From Lachnospiraceae bacterium (lineage in GTDB: Bacteria; Bacillota; Clostridia; Lachnospirales; Lachnospiraceae), in contig JAFLTB010000003.1 of NCBI GenBank assembly GCA_022510605.1, forward strand, positions 1 through 64,000: 64,000 nucleotides of DNA, in the 5' to 3' direction. Position 1 is the first letter of the stretch. Every line of letters starts with the position of its first letter. A program made the position numbers and the translations under genes. The notes under the pieces are model-generated. The model was not told the origin of the DNA and did not search any database. It worked only from the letters and a program-made list of their open reading frames with translations. Shown here piece after piece: positions 61,326 through 64,000 of the stretch.

Positions 61326-62264
61326 TTAATCCCGCAGTTCTTTCCCGGTAATCTCTAAAAACACATCGTTCAGGGTAGGCAGTTCGGTATATACCCGGCC
61401 AAAGGCCAGTTCCCTTTCATTAAAGTATGCCAACACCCGGGTAAGATTGTGGGTGCCGCCGCTGAACCGGAGACAGACACGTTCCTCCTCATAAACGACT
61501 TCATAGACATGAGGCAGCTCCCGAAGCTTCTGGATTTCTTCTTCGGACAGCCCTGGCACCTCCACCGTAATGGTCTCGGTGTTCTTTATCATCCGCTTCA
61601 ATTCCTCTTTGGTGCCGGTAACCAGATTCTGCCCCTTATCCATAATGGCAATCCGGGTACAAATCTGCTCCACCTCCTCCATATAGTGGGAGGTATAAAC
61701 AATCGTCGCTCCCTCCTGGTTCAGCCGTACAATCCCCTCTAATATTTTATTCCGGCTCTGGGGGTCCACTGCCACCGTTGGCTCATCAAAGAAAATCAGT
61801 TTGGGCTTGTGGGCAATGCCACAGGCAATATTGAGCCGCCGCAAAAGACCGCCGGAGAGTTTTTTCGGATAAAATTTCCGAAATTCCTCCAGACCCACAA
61901 ATTCAATCGCTTCCTCCACATAGCGCTTCCTGGTACCCTTGTCCCGGATATACAGCCCGCAGAAATAGTCAATATTTTCGTACACAGTCAGCTCCTCAAA
62001 TACTGCCACATTCTGTAGTACCACCCCGATATTTTTCTTAATCTCATAGGAATCCGGACGCATTTCACTGCCAAAAACCCGTATGGAACCCTTGTCAAAT
62101 TTTAACAGGGATAAAATACAGTGGATGGTCGTTGTTTTGCCGGAACCGTTGGGCCCCAGCAGCCCAAAAATTTCTCCCTCTTCAATTTTCAGATTAAAAT
62201 GGTCCAACGCCACCAACTCCCGGTAACGCTTCACCAGATTTTCCACCTCAATGACTGCTGCCAT
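61326..62264 (-). CDS. ABC-2 transporter ATPase
   Basis: The 312-residue ATPase has Walker A GPNGSGKTT, signature LSGGLLRRLNIA and Walker B LIFFDEPTVAVD. The C-terminal tail of about 90 residues contains the DUF4162-like VPGLSEEEIQKLRELPHVYEVVY domain found in antibiotic exporters of the DrrA/CcmA group. It leads the three-gene exporter operon. Confidence 0.92.
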   Translation of the reverse strand: MAAVIEVENLVKRYRELVALDHFNLKIEEGEIFGLLGPNGSGKTTTIHCILSLLKFDKGSIRVFGSEMRPDSYEIKKNIGVVLQNVAVFEELTVYENIDYFCGLYIRDKGTRKRYVEEAIEFVGLEEFRKFYPKKLSGGLLRRLNIACGIAHKPKLIFFDEPTVAVDPQSRNKILEGIVRLNQEGATIVYTSHYMEEVEQICTRIAIMDKGQNLVTGTKEELKRMIKNTETITVEVPGLSEEEIQKLRELPHVYEVVYEEERVCLRFSGGTHNLTRVLAYFNERELAFGRVYTELPTLNDVFLEITGKELRD

Positions 62265-62412
62265 CTAAGCCTCCATTCTGAAGTGTCTGCCACTTCTTTT
62301 ATATTTTATAAAAAAACCCTCTTGTTTTCCAGTATAAAACAAATACCGATTCCTCAAAAGTGAAAATTTTCATTTTCCCTGTATGACATTTGTCACTTTC
62401 CCCATTCTGCCA

Positions 62413-62441
62413 TTTATTTTTTTCTCCATATACCGTATAAT
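62413..62441 (+). promoter_or_regulatory. Promoter of the two-component operon
   Basis: A consensus TATAAT (62436-62441) has only a weak TTTATT (62413-62418) 17 bp upstream, which suggests activator dependence. A degenerate hairpin repeat TAGCAAGATGGTACTA (62447-62462) immediately follows in the 5' UTR. The 62265-62491 gap is the shared divergent control region. Confidence 0.45.
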
Positions 62442-62491
62442 AAGGGTAGCAAGATGGTACTAACATTTTCCTGCACACAGGAGGAATTGCC

Positions 62492-63583
62492 GTGAAGGAT
62501 TTAGGAAATAAACTGCTTCTTTTTATTGCCAGCAGTGGTCTGCTCTGGCTTGTGGGACTGACGCCCTTAACCTCCACAGTCTTTGTGGCATCTCTGGCTG
62601 TCACCAGTCTGTGTACCCGTTTTCAGCCCTCTAAAATAGCGCTTTCCCTTTTATTGGGATACAATATTGCTGCCCTTATCCTTCCGGAATTGGGAATATT
62701 TCTTCCGCTGATGCTCTACGACGCCAGCCGCTTTCGACGGAAGCTGACACTTCCTCTGACGATTCTGGCAGGTCTTCGTACTTTTTTATGGCTTCTGCCC
62801 TCCCTGCAGTTTCCCTGGCTGATTCTGGTTCTCTTTTCTGTCCCATTATCCCTGTTCTGCCAGAGGATTGACAAACTTCGGAAACAGCTGCACACTCTTC
62901 AGGACGAGAGCCGGGAATCTACCATGGTCTTAGAGGAACAGAAGTACTCTCTGATTGAAAAGCAGAATTATGAAATCCATCTGGCGATTCTGTCCGAACG
63001 AAATCGTATTGCCAGGGAAATTCATGACAATGTGGGGCATATGCTGACCCGTTCCCTTCTGCAAACCGGTGCTTTGAAAGTTATCAACCAGGACCCATCC
63101 ATGGAGGAGCCTTTGTCCACCCTGCACGACACCTTAAATACTGCCATGACAAACATCCGCACCAGCGTCCATGATCTGCATGACGACTCCATTGACCTGG
63201 CAGGGGTTCTCAGGGATATTGCCGCCCAGACAGAGACCGCCGCCATTCAGGTAGATTATGACATGGGTATGGAGGTACCCAGAAAAATTAAGTACGCTTT
63301 TATTGCCATCTCCAAAGAGGCGTTAAATAATATACAGAAACACAGCAACGCTTCTGCCGGACAGATTTCTGCCAGGGAGCAGCCCGGTTTCTACCAGCTG
63401 CGGATTGAGGACAACGGCACGGTAAAGCTACCGCCGGAAAACACGGGCATCGGCCTGTCCAATATGAGGGAACGGGTAAAAGAATTAGGCGGAACCATTC
63501 GTTTTTCCACAGAAAATGGATTCTGTATTTATATCACTATTATGAAACCGGCAAAAGAACAAAGGGAGGAAACTACAGTATGA
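62492..63583 (+). CDS. NarL-type sensor histidine kinase
   Basis: The 363-residue kinase has four or five hydrophobic segments in its first 130 residues, with almost no extracellular domain, so it senses in or near the membrane. A coiled coil follows, then the HisKA_3 box ERNRIAREIHDNVGHMLT (phosphorylated His near residue 179) and an HATPase domain with AISKEALNNIQKHSNAS and TGIGLSNMRERVKELGG. GTG at 62492 lies 7 bp after AGGAGG. The stop overlaps the response-regulator start as ATGA. It probably controls the divergent ABC-2 exporter. Confidence 0.92.
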   Translation: MKDLGNKLLLFIASSGLLWLVGLTPLTSTVFVASLAVTSLCTRFQPSKIALSLLLGYNIAALILPELGIFLPLMLYDASRFRRKLTLPLTILAGLRTFLWLLPSLQFPWLILVLFSVPLSLFCQRIDKLRKQLHTLQDESRESTMVLEEQKYSLIEKQNYEIHLAILSERNRIAREIHDNVGHMLTRSLLQTGALKVINQDPSMEEPLSTLHDTLNTAMTNIRTSVHDLHDDSIDLAGVLRDIAAQTETAAIQVDYDMGMEVPRKIKYAFIAISKEALNNIQKHSNASAGQISAREQPGFYQLRIEDNGTVKLPPENTGIGLSNMRERVKELGGTIRFSTENGFCIYITIMKPAKEQREETTV

Positions 63584-64000
63584 GGGTTTTAATTGTGGAC
63601 GATGACAAACTTGTGGCATTATCCCTGAAAACGATTTTAGAGGCGGACAGCCAGATAGAAGTGGCAGGAATCGGCAGCAGCGGTGCCGAAGCCATTGCTC
63701 TTTTTGAGACGTTGCGGCCGGATATTCTGCTGATGGATATCCGCATGGAGGGCATGACCGGCTTAGAGGCCGGAAGCCGGATTCTGGAGAAGGAGCCTGC
63801 GACCAAAATTTTATTTTTAACCACTTTCTCGGATGATGAGTACATTGTGAAAGCACTGCGCATGGGTGCCAAGGGATATATTTTAAAACAAAACTTCGAG
63901 AGCATCGCTCCGGCGCTGATTGCCGTCCATAACGGCCAAACTGTATTTGGAGATGAAATCACCAACAAACTCCCGAATTTAATGAATCCCTCCTCCGGGA
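63580..64000 (+). CDS. NarL/LuxR-type response regulator, cut by window end
   Basis: The visible 140 codons are a receiver domain: acidic pocket VDDDK (residues 6-10), phosphoacceptor Asp53 in LLMDIRM, the conserved Thr in LFLTTFSD and Lys103 in YILKQN. The linker that follows should lead to a LuxR-type HTH beyond base 64000. AAAGGGAGGA lies 9 bp before the ATG. It overlaps the kinase gene by four bases. Confidence 0.9.
   Translation, partial: MRVLIVDDDKLVALSLKTILEADSQIEVAGIGSSGAEAIALFETLRPDILLMDIRMEGMTGLEAGSRILEKEPATKILFLTTFSDDEYIVKALRMGAKGYILKQNFESIAPALIAVHNGQTVFGDEITNKLPNLMNPSSG

Overview
The window looks like chromosome of an anaerobic, spore-forming, Gram-positive gut-type clostridium, most likely a member of the Lachnospiraceae; this is inferred from gene content, not from any database match. 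Supporting evidence is a spoIIA-sigF-spoVA sporulation block, a [FeFe]-hydrogenase maturase (HydG) with its TM1266-type partner, a homodimeric clostridial GlyRS, a T-box in front of valS, strong AGGAGG ribosome sites, many lipoprotein signal peptides, and xylan/arabinan hydrolases beside BspA-like and Ig/FN3 surface proteins. About 90% of genes lie on the minus strand.

Layout. 0-9 kb: a secreted C39-like peptidase, glyS, a LytTR regulator with a LiaF-like membrane protein, the recO-yqzL-era cluster and a large M16C peptidase. 9-16.5 kb: a cold-shock gene bracketed by two copies of a 127-bp structured repeat, a PaaK-type CoA ligase, an EAL phosphodiesterase, hydG with its regulator behind an attenuator-like leader, and a polysaccharide deacetylase. 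16.5-27 kb: one long BlaI/BlaR1-controlled operon holding three adaptor lipoproteins, an FtsX-type permease and two ATPases, one with an AbrB-like tail. 27-33 kb: an AI-2E-type exporter, spoVAA-AE, sigF, spoIIAB and spoIIAA. 33-37 kb: a zinc-ribbon/TPR membrane protein, a small ORF, and a two-gene cassette of a HipA-like kinase with a serine-recombinase-derived, apparently catalytically dead partner under its own palindromic promoter. 37-50 kb: valS with T-box, an FGGY kinase with galE, a MIF-like tautomerase, yajC, tgt, an SGNH hydrolase, an FN3 surface protein, tRNA-Trp and a candidate structured RNA. 50-64 kb: a SEC-C protein, metF, GH51 and GH10 glycosidases, a BspA-like protein, pta, and an ABC-2 exporter divergent from a NarL-type two-component system cut by the window end.

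The most novel-looking items are the HipA-like kinase/pseudo-recombinase pair (34943-36759), the 127-bp cloverleaf-like repeat with two copies around csp and a half copy beside metF, a second family of short hairpin repeats scattered between genes (core TAGCACGATGGTGCTA), the three-adaptor BlaR-type export locus, and two structured transcripts of unknown class (the hydG-operon leader and an RNA upstream of tRNA-Trp). Many starts were moved downstream of the longest reading frame because of ribosome-site placement; this matters most for valS, whose longest frame runs through the T-box.
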